Of a stretch of 55,024 nt of DNA, positions 8,340 through 16,600 are shown piece after piece. The position numbers and the translations under genes are program-made. This DNA is from Thermoplasmata archaeon (GTDB lineage Archaea > Thermoplasmatota > Thermoplasmata > Lutacidiplasmatales > UBA184): NCBI GenBank assembly GCA_021798195.1, contig JAJZYH010000010.1, positions 1 to 55,024 of the forward strand, in the 5' to 3' direction. How positions within the stretch are numbered: the stretch's first letter is position 1; every line of letters begins with the position of its first letter. Under the pieces are notes generated by a model that ran no database searches, was not told the DNA's origin, and saw nothing but the letters and a program-made list of their open reading frames with translations.

Positions 8340-9178
8340 CGTGGCGGGAGTTCCGGGCGCTCACCCTCCGGGAGATCCGGCATTGGCTCCGGATCCCCAC
8401 CGCCATCATCTCCTCCTTCATGATGCCGTTCTTCTACCTCCTGCTCTTCGGGCAGGCATTCAACCTGGGGAAGTTCCTCCCTTCGCAGGGGGGGGCCACC
8501 AATCCCCTGGTCCTCGCCGCGTTCTCCGGCGCGCCCAGCTACTATTCCTACTTCTCCGTGGGGATGGTGGGCTTCGTGGTCCTCTTCTCGAGCCTCTTCG
8601 CGGGGGCGAACGTCATCTTCGACCGCCGGCTGGGCTACGTGAAGAAGGTGGCGGTGGCCCCCGTGGGCCGGACCCTGATCCTGGGTTCCCGCCTCGTCGC
8701 GAGCGTCCTGAGGGGGATCCTCCTGGGCGCCGTGGTCTTCCTGGTGGCCCTCGCCTTCGCCCGGATCCCCGGGCTCGACGGGCTCACCGTCACCGCCACG
8801 GTGACCCCCCTCGGGCTCCTCGAGATCTTCCTCGCGATGGTCTTCCTCTCGGCCGGGTTCACCTCGGTCTTCCTCGCCATCGGCTTCCTCCTGGAGCAGG
8901 TGGACTCGTACTTCGCCATCATCAACCTCATCAACCTGCCGGTGCTCTTCTCGTCCGACGCCCTGGCCCCCCAGTCGGTGATGCCCGGCTGGCTCCGCAC
9001 CATCTCCAACGGGAACCCGGTGACCCTCGCGGTCGACGTCATGCGGGAGAACCTCTTCCCTTCCGCGTCGTACTACGCCTACGGTCCGCTGGTCTACCTG
9101 GGCATCCTGTTCGCGGTGGCCGTGGCCCTCACCGCCCTTTCCGTGGCCCTCACCCGGCAGGCCCTCGCGCCCCGTTGA
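8336..9178 (+). CDS. ABC-2 type exporter permease
   Basis: A 280-residue membrane protein with about six hydrophobic segments, of the ABC-2 family. An N-terminal cytoplasmic helix containing LTLREIRHWLRIPT leads into the first membrane span, and the region RRLGYVKKVAVAPVGR is the coupling element typical of DrrB-type permeases. It begins with the ATGA overlap at the ATPase stop, so the two subunits are translationally coupled and probably form the homodimeric exporter. Confidence 0.87.
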   Translation: MTWREFRALTLREIRHWLRIPTAIISSFMMPFFYLLLFGQAFNLGKFLPSQGGATNPLVLAAFSGAPSYYSYFSVGMVGFVVLFSSLFAGANVIFDRRLGYVKKVAVAPVGRTLILGSRLVASVLRGILLGAVVFLVALAFARIPGLDGLTVTATVTPLGLLEIFLAMVFLSAGFTSVFLAIGFLLEQVDSYFAIINLINLPVLFSSDALAPQSVMPGWLRTISNGNPVTLAVDVMRENLFPSASYYAYGPLVYLGILFAVAVALTALSVALTRQALAPR

Positions 9179-9228
9179 CGAAGGGACCTCCCGGGGAGGA
9201 GGGAGGCGTGCGGGCGCTCCGCCAAGGC

Positions 9229-9236
9229 CTATATAC
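9229..9236 (+). promoter_or_regulatory. TATA box of the S8e-SRP19-GPN operon
   Basis: CTATATAC is centred about 40 bases before the S8e ATG, giving a predicted leader of about 14 bases. Confidence 0.7.
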
Positions 9237-9272
9237 CCCCACCCAGTAGCGGGCCCCCCGCGAGGATGCATC

Positions 9273-9668
9273 ATGGGACTCTGGCAAGGACGGCCGCGGC
9301 GCAAGCGGACCGGGGGGCGCCTGCGACCCAACCGGAACAAGCGCCGGTTCGAGATCGGGCGCGAACTCCAGTTCGCCACCATCGGGGAGCCCAGCCTCAA
9401 GCTCTACCGGGTCCGCGGGGGCAACCGGAAGGTCCGGATCCTCAACGCCATCTCCATCAATGTGTACGACCCCGCCACCAAGACCACCAAGGTCGCCCGG
9501 GCCCTCACCGTCCGGGAGAACGGGGCGAATCCCAACTACGTGCAGCGGAACATCATCACCCGCGGGGCCATCCTGGAGACGGAACTGGGACGGGTGGAGA
9601 TCCGCTCCCGACCGGGACAGGACGGGGTCCTCAACGGGGTCCTCCTCTCCCCTCCCCCGGGAGCCTGA
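9273..9668 (+). CDS. rps8e: 30S ribosomal protein S8e
   Basis: A 131-residue small-subunit protein found in archaea and eukaryotes. The family N-terminus MGLWQGRPRRKRTGGRLRP and the repeated basic loops (RNKRRFEIGRE) are intact, as are the C-terminal strands with NYVQRNIITRGAILET. It starts an operon with SRP19 and a GPN GTPase, 19 bases before the first and two bases between the others, linking ribosome assembly with membrane targeting. Confidence 0.96.
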   Translation: MGLWQGRPRRKRTGGRLRPNRNKRRFEIGRELQFATIGEPSLKLYRVRGGNRKVRILNAISINVYDPATKTTKVARALTVRENGANPNYVQRNIITRGAILETELGRVEIRSRPGQDGVLNGVLLSPPPGA

Positions 9669-9687
9669 AGCTTCCGGGAGCCCGGCG

Positions 9688-9996
9688 ATGCCGGACCACT
9701 TCTACGTCTATCCCACCTACCTCGCCGCGGGCGCCACGCGCCGGGGAGGCCGCCGGGTGCCCGCCGCCTCTTCGGTGAAGGGGGAGATCTCCCTGGACCA
9801 GATGGCCGAAGCGGCCCGGGCCCTGGGCTACGAGGTGGAGGTGGAGGAGGGCAAGAGCTACCCCCGGACCTTCTGGCAGGGATCGGGCCGGCTCAAGGTG
9901 CAGAAGAAGGGGACGGACCCCAAGACCGCCTTCGTCCGCCGCCTCGCCCAGGAATTGCAACGACGGTCTCCCACGCCTCCGGCCCGGAGCGCGTGA
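9688..9996 (+). CDS. srp19: Signal recognition particle protein SRP19
   Basis: A 102-residue SRP19, which binds the tips of SRP RNA helices 6 and 8 and prepares the RNA for SRP54. The family features are FYVYPTYLAAGATRRGGRRVP near the N-terminus, a central EISLDQMAEAARALGY helix and the basic PRTFWQGSGRLKVQKKG segment. ATG 9688 is chosen because the frame upstream lies inside S8e. No SRP RNA gene was recognised in the window. Confidence 0.93.
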   Translation: MPDHFYVYPTYLAAGATRRGGRRVPAASSVKGEISLDQMAEAARALGYEVEVEEGKSYPRTFWQGSGRLKVQKKGTDPKTAFVRRLAQELQRRSPTPPARSA

Positions 9997-9997
9997 G

Positions 9998-10786
9998 ATG
10001 GATCCCATCGCCCTCTACTTCACCGGGACGGCCGGGGCCGGGAAGACCACCCTCACCAAGGCCTTCCAGAACTGGATGGAGACCGCCGGGTACGACGCGG
10101 TCACCGTGAACCTCGACCCGGGCATGGAGAACCCGTCGTTCGACCCCGACGTGGACATCCGGGACTGGGTGCGCCTCCAGGACGTGATGGCGGAGTACCA
10201 CCTGGGTCCCAACGGGGCGCAGGTGGCGGCCTCGGACCTCATCGCGCTCAAGGTGTTCGAGGTGCGCGACGCCCTGGAACGGCTGCGCGCGGACTACATC
10301 CTGGTGGACACCCCGGGGCAGGTGGAACTCTTCGCGTTCCGGGAGTCCTCCCGGGCCATCGTGGAGGCGCTCTCGGGGGACCGGAGCCTCCTGGTCTTCC
10401 TCTTCGATCCCGCCCTGGCGCGGCAACCCGCCGGCTTCATCTCGCTCCTCATGCTCTCCGCCACCGTCCAGTTCCGGTTCACGCTCCCCCTGCTGAGCGT
10501 GGTGGCCAAGGAGGATGTCCTCACGGAGCCGGAGCGCACGGAGATGGGGCGCTGGTCCCAGGAGCCCTTCACCCTCTACGAGGCGGTGCACGGGGAGGGG
10601 GAGACCAGCGCCACGACCCTCTCCTCGGAGCTCTTCCGGACCATCGAATCCATGGGACCCATCTGGCCGCAGGTCTTTGCGAGCGCCGAGAAGAACACCG
10701 GCCTCGAGGACCTCTACGCCGCCGCGCAGCGGACCTTTGCCGGGGGCGAGGACCTCGAGAAGTCCGGTGGCGACGCCTCCGAATGA
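9998..10786 (+). CDS. GPN-loop GTPase
   Basis: A 262-residue GTPase of the GPN family, a dimeric SIMIBI-class protein; eukaryotic members assemble RNA polymerase II. The P-loop GTAGAGKTT lies at residues 9-17, the diagnostic GPN tripeptide is in YHLGPNGAQ near residue 67, and VDTPGQVELFAF gives the switch II region. The archaeal role is not settled. It follows the SRP19 stop with one base between and converges on a minus-strand unknown gene. Confidence 0.92.
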   Translation: MDPIALYFTGTAGAGKTTLTKAFQNWMETAGYDAVTVNLDPGMENPSFDPDVDIRDWVRLQDVMAEYHLGPNGAQVAASDLIALKVFEVRDALERLRADYILVDTPGQVELFAFRESSRAIVEALSGDRSLLVFLFDPALARQPAGFISLLMLSATVQFRFTLPLLSVVAKEDVLTEPERTEMGRWSQEPFTLYEAVHGEGETSATTLSSELFRTIESMGPIWPQVFASAEKNTGLEDLYAAAQRTFAGGEDLEKSGGDASE

Positions 10787-10803
10787 GGACGGACCGCCCA
10801 CCC

Positions 10804-11103
10804 TCAGTCGGAGAACATGAGCCCCATGCCCTGGGCCGACATCTCCTCTTCGGCCTTGAAGCGGGCGTGGAGCTCCTCGGCCCGGGCGGGATCCACCTTG
10901 GCGGCGATGGGACCCAGGAGGGTGTCCGCGCGGCCCATGGCCGATTCGGAACCCTCCATGTAGAGGTAGATCTCGTCCGCCGCGCCCCCCAGGGGTCCCG
11001 CATCGCGCAGGATCCGGGTCTGGCGCCACAGGACGTCATCCTTGAGCGACTCCTCGAGCTCCCCCCTCCGGGACACGGGGGCCACGTAGATCCTCCAGGC
11101 CAT
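10804..11103 (-). CDS. Uncharacterised 99-residue protein
   Basis: I do not recognise the family. It is a soluble alpha/beta protein with an opening strand MAWRIYVAPVSRR, an aspartate/glutamate-rich middle and a long helix near the C-terminus, with no cysteines, membrane spans or known motif. A minus-strand TATA element, CTTATAGTCC (about 11126-11136), lies about 27 bases before its ATG, so a leaderless transcript is likely. The promoter placement and its codon use, like that of its neighbours, support a real gene. Confidence 0.62.
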   Translation of the reverse strand: MAWRIYVAPVSRRGELEESLKDDVLWRQTRILRDAGPLGGAADEIYLYMEGSESAMGRADTLLGPIAAKVDPARAEELHARFKAEEEMSAQGMGLMFSD

Positions 11104-11303
11104 GGCGGCCCCGCGGACCGCGAGGGACTATAAGCCCCTTCCGGGAGGAGGGACCAAGGCCTCGTCCGTCCCACGGAACGGGCGCCGAGACTACGGGGTG
11201 GACCGGGGATCCATCTCGCCCGTGCCCATGGGGCGGGCCGCCCTTCCCGGAGCGGGAGAGCCCGGCAACCTCAAATCCCGTGCCCGGGCTCCTCCCAGGG
11301 ACC

Positions 11304-12140
11304 ATGCAAAGCTTGACGGTCACTGCCGGAACGGGCGGGTGGGGCTCCTCCGCGATGGCGGCCACCAGCCCGCTTCCCACGGGAGAAGTCCTCCTCGTGG
11401 GGGTGGCCCACGTCCTGGACCTCCGCAAGGGTCTCCAGAGGACGGTCGCGGATTTTCACCCCGATGCCGTGGCCGTGGAGCTGGACCCCGAGCGGGCGGA
11501 TTCCCTGGTGGCCCGGGAACGGGCCCATCGGGAGGGGCTCGAGGTCTCCCGGACCCGGCGGGGCCAGCCCCTCATGTTCCGGGCATGGGGACACATCCAG
11601 GACCGCCTGGCGCAGAGCCTGGGGGACATCCCCGGGGCGGAGATGCTCCAGGCCGCCCAGCTGGCCCGGTCCATGGGGCTGCCCGTCTACCTCATCGACG
11701 ACCCGCTCTCCCAGGTGGCCCCCCGCCTGGTGGGGAGCCTGTCCCGGAGGGAACGGCTGCGTCTGCTCCTGTCGAGCTTCGTGGGGCTCCTGGTCCCCGC
11801 GCGGATCGTCCGCAGGGAGCTCGAGAAGTATTCGGAGGACCGGAGCGAGTACCTCGAGATCCTCCGGGAGCAGTACCCCTCCGTGACCCGGGTGCTCATC
11901 GACGAACGGAACGCCCACATGGCCCAGCGCCTCGCCGTCCTCTCCTCCCGCCATCGCCGGGTCATGGCCGTGGTGGGGGACGCCCACGTGGGGGGCCTCG
12001 GGGAGTCCCTCGCCCAGCGGGGATGTCCGGTCCATGCCATCCGGGTCGAGGAGCTCATGGACACCCGCCCCGCTCCCGCACCGGGGCCGGCCCCGGGCTC
12101 CGTCCCTCCCCCGCCTCCCCCCGTTTCCGGGCCCCCGTGA
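11304..12140 (+). CDS. TraB/PrgY-like protein without membrane domain
   Basis: A 278-residue member of the TraB/PrgY/GumN fold, a putative metalloprotease or heme-related family. Expected motifs are LLVGVAHVLDLRKG near residues 31-44, VAVELDPER near 60, LIDERNAHMA near 200 and VVGDAHVGGL near 220. Archaeal TraB proteins usually continue into several membrane spans; here the protein ends in a Pro/Ala-rich tail instead. GTG 11280 is in frame, but the TATA-like CCTCAAATCC overlaps it and places transcription near ATG 11304, which I use. Confidence 0.8.
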   Translation: MQSLTVTAGTGGWGSSAMAATSPLPTGEVLLVGVAHVLDLRKGLQRTVADFHPDAVAVELDPERADSLVARERAHREGLEVSRTRRGQPLMFRAWGHIQDRLAQSLGDIPGAEMLQAAQLARSMGLPVYLIDDPLSQVAPRLVGSLSRRERLRLLLSSFVGLLVPARIVRRELEKYSEDRSEYLEILREQYPSVTRVLIDERNAHMAQRLAVLSSRHRRVMAVVGDAHVGGLGESLAQRGCPVHAIRVEELMDTRPAPAPGPAPGSVPPPPPPVSGPP

Positions 12141-12206
12141 GGGGTCCCGGGGAAGTGGGGCCGATGCCTTTTTATCCGGCCTTCCATCTCCCCGCGCCTC
12201 CCTCCC

Positions 12207-12677
12207 ATGACGAGCCAATCCCCGCCCCATGGTCTACCGCCGGGTGAGCTCCGGGACGGGGAATCGGTCCTCCGGTCCTGGCGGTTCCACCATCACTGGG
12301 TCGTCCTCACCACGCGTCGGTGTCTCGGGCTGAGCGGGCTGGACATCCTTCCCGAGCACCGCCGCGTCCTCTGGAGCGTCGACCTGGACAAGGTCCGGTG
12401 CGTGGAGGTGCTGGACCTCGCCTCCACCGAACGCACCACCGAGTACGCTCAGGCCCTCTCCCGGGGGATGTGGGCGTCCCCCGGCGGACCGGGGGCCGCG
12501 GTGGCCCTCTCCCCCACGGGGCTCGCCACGGGGAAGGGCCCCGAGGAGCTGCTCTCCTCCGCGGGGGATTTCGCCGTCGTCCTGGACGACACCATGGTCT
12601 TCCGCGGATACCCGCGCGACGCGGAGGCCATCCAGGCAGAGATCGAAAGGGCCCGGAACGGGTCCCCGCAAGCATAG
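12207..12677 (+). CDS. Uncharacterised 156-residue PH-like protein
   Basis: I cannot name the family. The order of strands (ESVLRSWRFHHHWVVLTTRR, VLWSVDLDKVRCVEV, AVVLDDTMVFRG) followed by a C-terminal helix resembles a small pleckstrin-homology-like barrel, which is only a structural guess. A clear TATA box CTTTTTAT (12168-12175) lies about 35 bases before the ATG. It is flanked by a plus-strand TraB-like gene and a convergent Mrp ATPase gene. Confidence 0.62.
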   Translation: MTSQSPPHGLPPGELRDGESVLRSWRFHHHWVVLTTRRCLGLSGLDILPEHRRVLWSVDLDKVRCVEVLDLASTERTTEYAQALSRGMWASPGGPGAAVALSPTGLATGKGPEELLSSAGDFAVVLDDTMVFRGYPRDAEAIQAEIERARNGSPQA

Positions 12678-12739
12678 GGAGGCCCGGCGCCGGGCACCCC
12701 GCACCCGTCCGCCCCCGAAGAGGGTGCGGACCCCTCCCT

Positions 12740-13600
12740 TCAGAGAAGGGGGAGGCTCTTCGCCCGGGCGTCCTCGAGGCTCTTCCGAAGGTCGTGGGCC
12801 AGCCGGACCACCTCGGGGCTCTCGAAGGTCCCCAGGGTCCCCGCGTCGCCCCGGATGCTGATCTGCGGGTCCACGGTGAGCCCCCCCAGGACCGGGATGT
12901 CGTACTCCTGGGCCATGGAGGCCGTGTGGCTCTCGCCGTAGAGGGAGAAGTCCTTCTGACAGTGGGGGCACCGGGCCCGGGCCATGTTCTCCACGATCCC
13001 CAAGAGAGGGACGTGGAGCTCCCGCGCCATGTTGATGGCCTTCTTGACGATGAGGCCCGCGAGGTCCTGGGGAGTGGTCACGAAGAGCATCCCGTCGATG
13101 GGGATGGTCTGGAACACGGTGAGGGGCACATCGCTGGTCCCCGGGGGCATGTCGATGAGGAGGAAGTCGAGGGGTCCCCAGTTCACCCCGCCGAAGAACT
13201 GGACGATGAGCCGGGTCACCAGGGGACCCCGCCAGATCACCGGGGTGGTGCTGTCCTCCACCAGGAACTGGCTCGACACCGTACGGATCCCCTCCGGGGT
13301 CACCGCCGGTTCGATCCCCTCCCCCCGGTCCACGAGGTGGGTGGAGAGGCCCAGGAGCTTGGGGATCGAGGGCCCGGTCACATCGGCGTCCAGGACCCCC
13401 ACGGAAGCTCCCTCCCGGTGGAGCTCCGCGGCGAGGAGCGCCGTCACCGTGGACTTCCCCACGCCCCCCTTGCCGCTCCCCACGGCGATGACGTTCTTGA
13501 GATCCCCCTTGGGGAGACGGGAGAGGAGGTTCCCCATGGCGCCCCCCCTGCGGGGGGGCGTGGAAGGCGCGGCCCGGGGAGGCTCGGGACCCGAGGGCAT
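12740..13600 (-). CDS. Mrp/NBP35-family iron-sulfur carrier ATPase
   Basis: A 286-residue P-loop ATPase of the Mrp/ApbC/NBP35 family, which binds a [4Fe-4S] cluster at a dimer interface and hands it to apoproteins. The deviant Walker A is GKGGVGKST (residues 41-49), the Walker B region is DFLLIDMPPGTSD near 155, and the cluster-binding CxxC is in RCPHCQ. ATG 13600 lies about 24 bases from a minus-strand TCAAATAGG element, consistent with a leaderless mRNA; ATG 13537 would remove a 21-residue Pro-rich leader. Its clients may include the ferredoxin oxidoreductase nearby. Confidence 0.9.
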   Translation of the reverse strand: MPSGPEPPRAAPSTPPRRGGAMGNLLSRLPKGDLKNVIAVGSGKGGVGKSTVTALLAAELHREGASVGVLDADVTGPSIPKLLGLSTHLVDRGEGIEPAVTPEGIRTVSSQFLVEDSTTPVIWRGPLVTRLIVQFFGGVNWGPLDFLLIDMPPGTSDVPLTVFQTIPIDGMLFVTTPQDLAGLIVKKAINMARELHVPLLGIVENMARARCPHCQKDFSLYGESHTASMAQEYDIPVLGGLTVDPQISIRGDAGTLGTFESPEVVRLAHDLRKSLEDARAKSLPLL

Positions 13601-13666
13601 GGGGCGGCGATGCCCGAGCCCTATTTGAGGCCGTGCGGCTGGTCTCCCGGGCAGGAGAGGTCTCAG

Positions 13667-15832
13667 TTGACGAAAGGGGATGCCGGGGATCTCGAGGATC
13701 TCTTCCGACCCCGGTCGGTGGCCGTCATCGGGGCCTCCCGTCGTCCGGGCTCGGTGGGAGCTTCCCTGTTCCACAACCTGGTGGCGGCCGAGTTCACGGG
13801 CGTCATCTACCCGGTGAACCCCTCCTGGGCCAGCGTGGGAGGGGTCCGGTGCTACGCCACCGTGGAGGATCTTCCCGAGACCCCCGACCTCGGGGTCGTG
13901 ATCGTCCCCGCCGACCTCGTCGCCGGGGTCGTGGATTCCCTGGGCCGGCGGGGGACGCGGTCGGTGATCATCATCTCGGCCGGGTTCAAGGAGGTGGGGG
14001 GGGCCGGGATCCGCCGGGAGGCGGAGCTCGTGGAGGTGGCCCGCCGCCACGGCATCCACCTGGTGGGACCCAATTGCTTCGGGGTGTTCAACACGGCGGA
14101 CGGGGTGCGGCTCAATGCCACGTTCTCCGACACGCTCCCCCCCCGGGGCAACATCGCCTTCGTCTCGCAGAGCGGGGCCCTGGGAGCGGGGATCCTCCAC
14201 TACGCCCAGGTCCAGCGCATCGGGTTCACCAAGTTCGTCTCGGTGGGGAACCGGGCGGGGGTCGACGAGAACGAGCTCCTGTCCTACTTCGGGGACGATC
14301 CGGACACCCGGGTGGTGCTCCTCTACGTGGAGTCCCTGAGCCAGGGAAGACGGTTCCTCGAAGTGGCGCGGGAGGTGACGGAGAAGAAGCCGGTCCTGGT
14401 GATCAAATCGGGCCGAACCCCCCTCGGGGCCGCCGCCGCACGGAGCCACACCGGGAGCCTCGTCCGGGCCAACTCGGACCGCCTCTACGATTCCCTGTTC
14501 GCGCAGGCCGGCGTCCTCCGGGCCGACGGCATCAGCGAACTCTTCCAGATGGCGAAGGTGTTCGCCAACGACCGGCAGATGGCGGGCCCCCGGCTGGTGA
14601 TCCTGACCAATTCGGGGGGGCCGGGCATCCTGGCGGCCGACGCCGCCTCCCGGTCCGGGCTCACCCTCCCCGAACTCGCGGGTACCACCGTGGGGGCCCT
14701 CCGGCGCATCCTCTCCCCCAACGCGTCGATCCGCAATCCCGTGGACATGACCGCGGACGCCGATCTCAAGACCTACCGGGAGTCCTTGCGGACCCTCCTG
14801 CGCCGGGAGGGGGATGCCCTCCTTCTCATCGCCACCCCCACCGGGAACACCACGGCCCGGGACGTGGCGGAGGCGGTCCTCGCCGGGCGGGCCGGCTCCC
14901 GGAAGCCCGTCGTGTCCTGCCTCTTCGGCCTCACCGACCTCTCCGAAGAGGTGGCCCGGCTGGAGTCCCAGGGGATCCCCAACTTCGAGTTCCCCGAGCA
15001 GGCGGTCACCGCGCTCGCGAGCCTCGCCCGGTACGGGGAGTGGCGGCGGCGCCCCCGGACCCGGACCCCGCACTTCCGGGTGGACCGGACCCGGGCCGGT
15101 CGCATCCTGCGAGCCGCCCAACGGGCGGGGCGCCGGGAACTCGCGGAGTACCGGGCGGCGGAGGTCCTCCAGGCCTACGGCTTCCAGATCCCTCCGCGGA
15201 CCCTTGCCTCCTCCGCGGAGGCGGCGGGGGATGCCGCGGAACGCCTGGGATACCCCGTGGTGCTCAAGATCGCCTCCCCGGACATCCTCCACAAGACCGA
15301 TGTGGGAGGCGTCGCCCTCCACCTCACGGACCGGGGGGCGGTGGAGGCCGCTGCGCGGCGCATGGCGGACACGGTCCGGGAGCGCCAGCCCCGGGCCCGC
15401 TGGGGGGGCTACCTCGTGGAGAAGGAGATCCGGGGCGGCCGGGAGGTGATCCTGGGGGCGCAGCGCGATCCCGAGTTCGGCCCCCTGGTCCTCTTCGGCC
15501 TGGGGGGAGTCTACGTGGAGGTGCTCAAGGACGTCACCTTCCGCCTGGCCCCCCTGCGGGCCCTCTCGGCGAGGAACATGGTGGGCTCCATCCAGGGGGC
15601 GGATCTTCTGCGGGGGGTCCGGGGCGAGGGCCCCAGCGACCTTCCCGCGCTGGAGGAATCGATCCTGCGCCTCTCCCAGCTCATCGTGGAGGAGGAGCGG
15701 ATCGCCGAGATCGACGTGAACCCCCTCCTGGTGCTCCCCCGGGGGGAAGGGACCGTCGCCGTGGACGCGCGGATCGTCCTGGCCGAACCTCCGTCTTCCA
15801 GATCGGCACCGCGCGCTTCACGCCGTCCATGA
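13667..15832 (+). CDS. Acyl-CoA synthetase (ADP-forming), fused alpha-beta
   Basis: A 721-residue NDP-forming synthetase that releases an organic acid from its CoA thioester while making ATP, the archaeal way of conserving fermentation energy. The N-terminal half has a CoA-binding Rossmann domain (SVAVIGASRRPGSVG) and succinyl-CoA-synthetase-like domains with the phosphohistidine in ARSHTGSLVR. The C-terminal half is an ATP-grasp with SPDILHKTDVGGV. The start is a TTG at 13667 with GGAGAGG six bases upstream; no ATG or GTG fits. Its last 152 bases overlap convergent moaE. KorAB downstream would supply its acyl-CoA. Confidence 0.9.
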   Translation: MTKGDAGDLEDLFRPRSVAVIGASRRPGSVGASLFHNLVAAEFTGVIYPVNPSWASVGGVRCYATVEDLPETPDLGVVIVPADLVAGVVDSLGRRGTRSVIIISAGFKEVGGAGIRREAELVEVARRHGIHLVGPNCFGVFNTADGVRLNATFSDTLPPRGNIAFVSQSGALGAGILHYAQVQRIGFTKFVSVGNRAGVDENELLSYFGDDPDTRVVLLYVESLSQGRRFLEVAREVTEKKPVLVIKSGRTPLGAAAARSHTGSLVRANSDRLYDSLFAQAGVLRADGISELFQMAKVFANDRQMAGPRLVILTNSGGPGILAADAASRSGLTLPELAGTTVGALRRILSPNASIRNPVDMTADADLKTYRESLRTLLRREGDALLLIATPTGNTTARDVAEAVLAGRAGSRKPVVSCLFGLTDLSEEVARLESQGIPNFEFPEQAVTALASLARYGEWRRRPRTRTPHFRVDRTRAGRILRAAQRAGRRELAEYRAAEVLQAYGFQIPPRTLASSAEAAGDAAERLGYPVVLKIASPDILHKTDVGGVALHLTDRGAVEAAARRMADTVRERQPRARWGGYLVEKEIRGGREVILGAQRDPEFGPLVLFGLGGVYVEVLKDVTFRLAPLRALSARNMVGSIQGADLLRGVRGEGPSDLPALEESILRLSQLIVEEERIAEIDVNPLLVLPRGEGTVAVDARIVLAEPPSSRSAPRASRRP

Positions 15833-16160
15833 GGAGGCGGGCGGCCTGGAACGCCTCCTTCCGGTGGGGCGCCCCCACGGCCACCACCACGGACACCTCC
15901 CCCACCGGGACGCGTCCCGTCCGGTGGAGGATGGCGATGCCCAGGGGTCCGTGGCGGCGGATCGCTTCCTCTTCCAGTCGGCCCACCTCCTTCCGGGCGA
16001 GCTTGGGATACGCCTCGTAGTCCAGGGCCGCGACGCGGCCCCGGGGGGATGGATCCGGTCGGACCCGCCCCAGGAAGACCACGATCCCGCCGAAGGACGG
16101 GGATCGGAGCGCTCCCAGGGCATCCTCGGGGGAGAGGGGCCCCCTCTGCAACCGGAACAC
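15681..16160 (-). CDS. moaE: Molybdopterin synthase large subunit MoaE
   Basis: MoaE inserts two sulfurs into precursor Z to make molybdopterin, taking them from the MoaD C-terminus. Recognisable segments are GGIVVFLGRVR near residues 24-34, LDYEAYPKLARKE and HRTGRVPVGEVSVVVAVGAPHR, and the family normally ends at VPIWKTE near residue 124. Here the frame continues about 35 Arg/Pro-rich residues into DNA that is antisense to the acyl-CoA synthetase, probably a non-functional extension. It starts 15 bases after moaD stops, so the two subunits are cotranscribed. Confidence 0.9.
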   Translation of the reverse strand: MFRLQRGPLSPEDALGALRSPSFGGIVVFLGRVRPDPSPRGRVAALDYEAYPKLARKEVGRLEEEAIRRHGPLGIAILHRTGRVPVGEVSVVVAVGAPHRKEAFQAARLLMDGVKRAVPIWKTEVRPGRSARPRRRSLPPGGAPGGGSRRSRRSAPPPR

Positions 16161-16175
16161 GGGTCCTGAGCCTCC

Positions 16176-16427
16176 TCAGCCCCCGCTGTAGGGAGGAAGG
16201 ATCGCGATCTCGTCGGAGGGGTCGAGAGGGGATGCCTCGCCCCGGGGCGGGACGTATTCCCCGTTCCGGGCAACGCGCGCGGTGCGGAGGATCCGGTCCA
16301 TGCCGGGGTAATCCCGTCGGAGCCCCGCGAGGAGATCCCCGAGGGTGCTGCCCGGAGGGAGGGAGATCCGGAGCACCGAGCGGTTCCCCGCCGCTTCGCG
16401 GGCGGAGGCGAAGAGGAGCACGCGCAT
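16176..16427 (-). CDS. moaD: Molybdopterin synthase sulfur carrier MoaD
   Basis: An 83-residue ubiquitin-like sulfur carrier ending in the required Gly-Gly (PPYSGG). The beta-grasp pattern is visible: MRVLLFASAREAAG, SLPPGSTLGDLLAGL and DEIAILPPY. ATG 16427 lies about 28 bases from a minus-strand TATA-like TTCAAATCC (about 16452-16460), so I prefer it to the longer frame from 16616. It leads a two-gene moaD-moaE operon divergent from korAB. Confidence 0.93.
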   Translation of the reverse strand: MRVLLFASAREAAGNRSVLRISLPPGSTLGDLLAGLRRDYPGMDRILRTARVARNGEYVPPRGEASPLDPSDEIAILPPYSGG

Positions 16428-16515
16428 GAACGGCCGGGAGTACCCTCGGCGGGGATTTGAAGGGTGTGCGCAGGTCCCTGGCCCCCTCGGCGCCGGCGCC
16501 ACGAGGGCCCCCGGG

Positions 16516-16540
16516 GGCACGTCTCGACAGGAGACGTGCC
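16516..16540. promoter_or_regulatory. Perfect 10-bp inverted repeat upstream of korAB
   Basis: GGCACGTCTC and GAGACGTGCC form a perfect 10-bp inverted repeat around a GACAG spacer. It lies between the divergent moaD and korA promoters, about 25 bases upstream of the korA TATA box. The position suggests an operator for a dimeric regulator; a hairpin in a longer leader is the alternative. Confidence 0.55.
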
Positions 16541-16563
16541 GTGCGGTCGTTTCTGTCGCTTCC

Positions 16564-16572
16564 GTTTTATAC
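16564..16572 (+). promoter_or_regulatory. TATA box of korAB
   Basis: GTTTTATAC is centred about 33 bases before the korA ATG at 16601, giving a leader of roughly five to eight bases. Confidence 0.7.
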
Positions 16573-16600
16573 TCCACGGGTCGTCCGCGCCCCGAAATCG

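Noticed and set aside
13308-13317. GGTTCGATCC resembling a tRNA T-loop
   Set aside because: No acceptor or anticodon arms flank it and it lies within the Mrp ATPase coding sequence.
12740-15322. An 860-residue minus-strand frame covering the acyl-CoA synthetase
   Set aside because: Only its last 286 residues (Mrp ATPase) look like protein; the rest is Gly/Pro/Arg-rich antisense of a clear gene, a common effect of high G+C.
16457-16600. Extended N-terminus for KorA from an in-frame ATG at 16457
   Set aside because: The added residues are unlike the family and the region contains the inverted repeat and TATA box.
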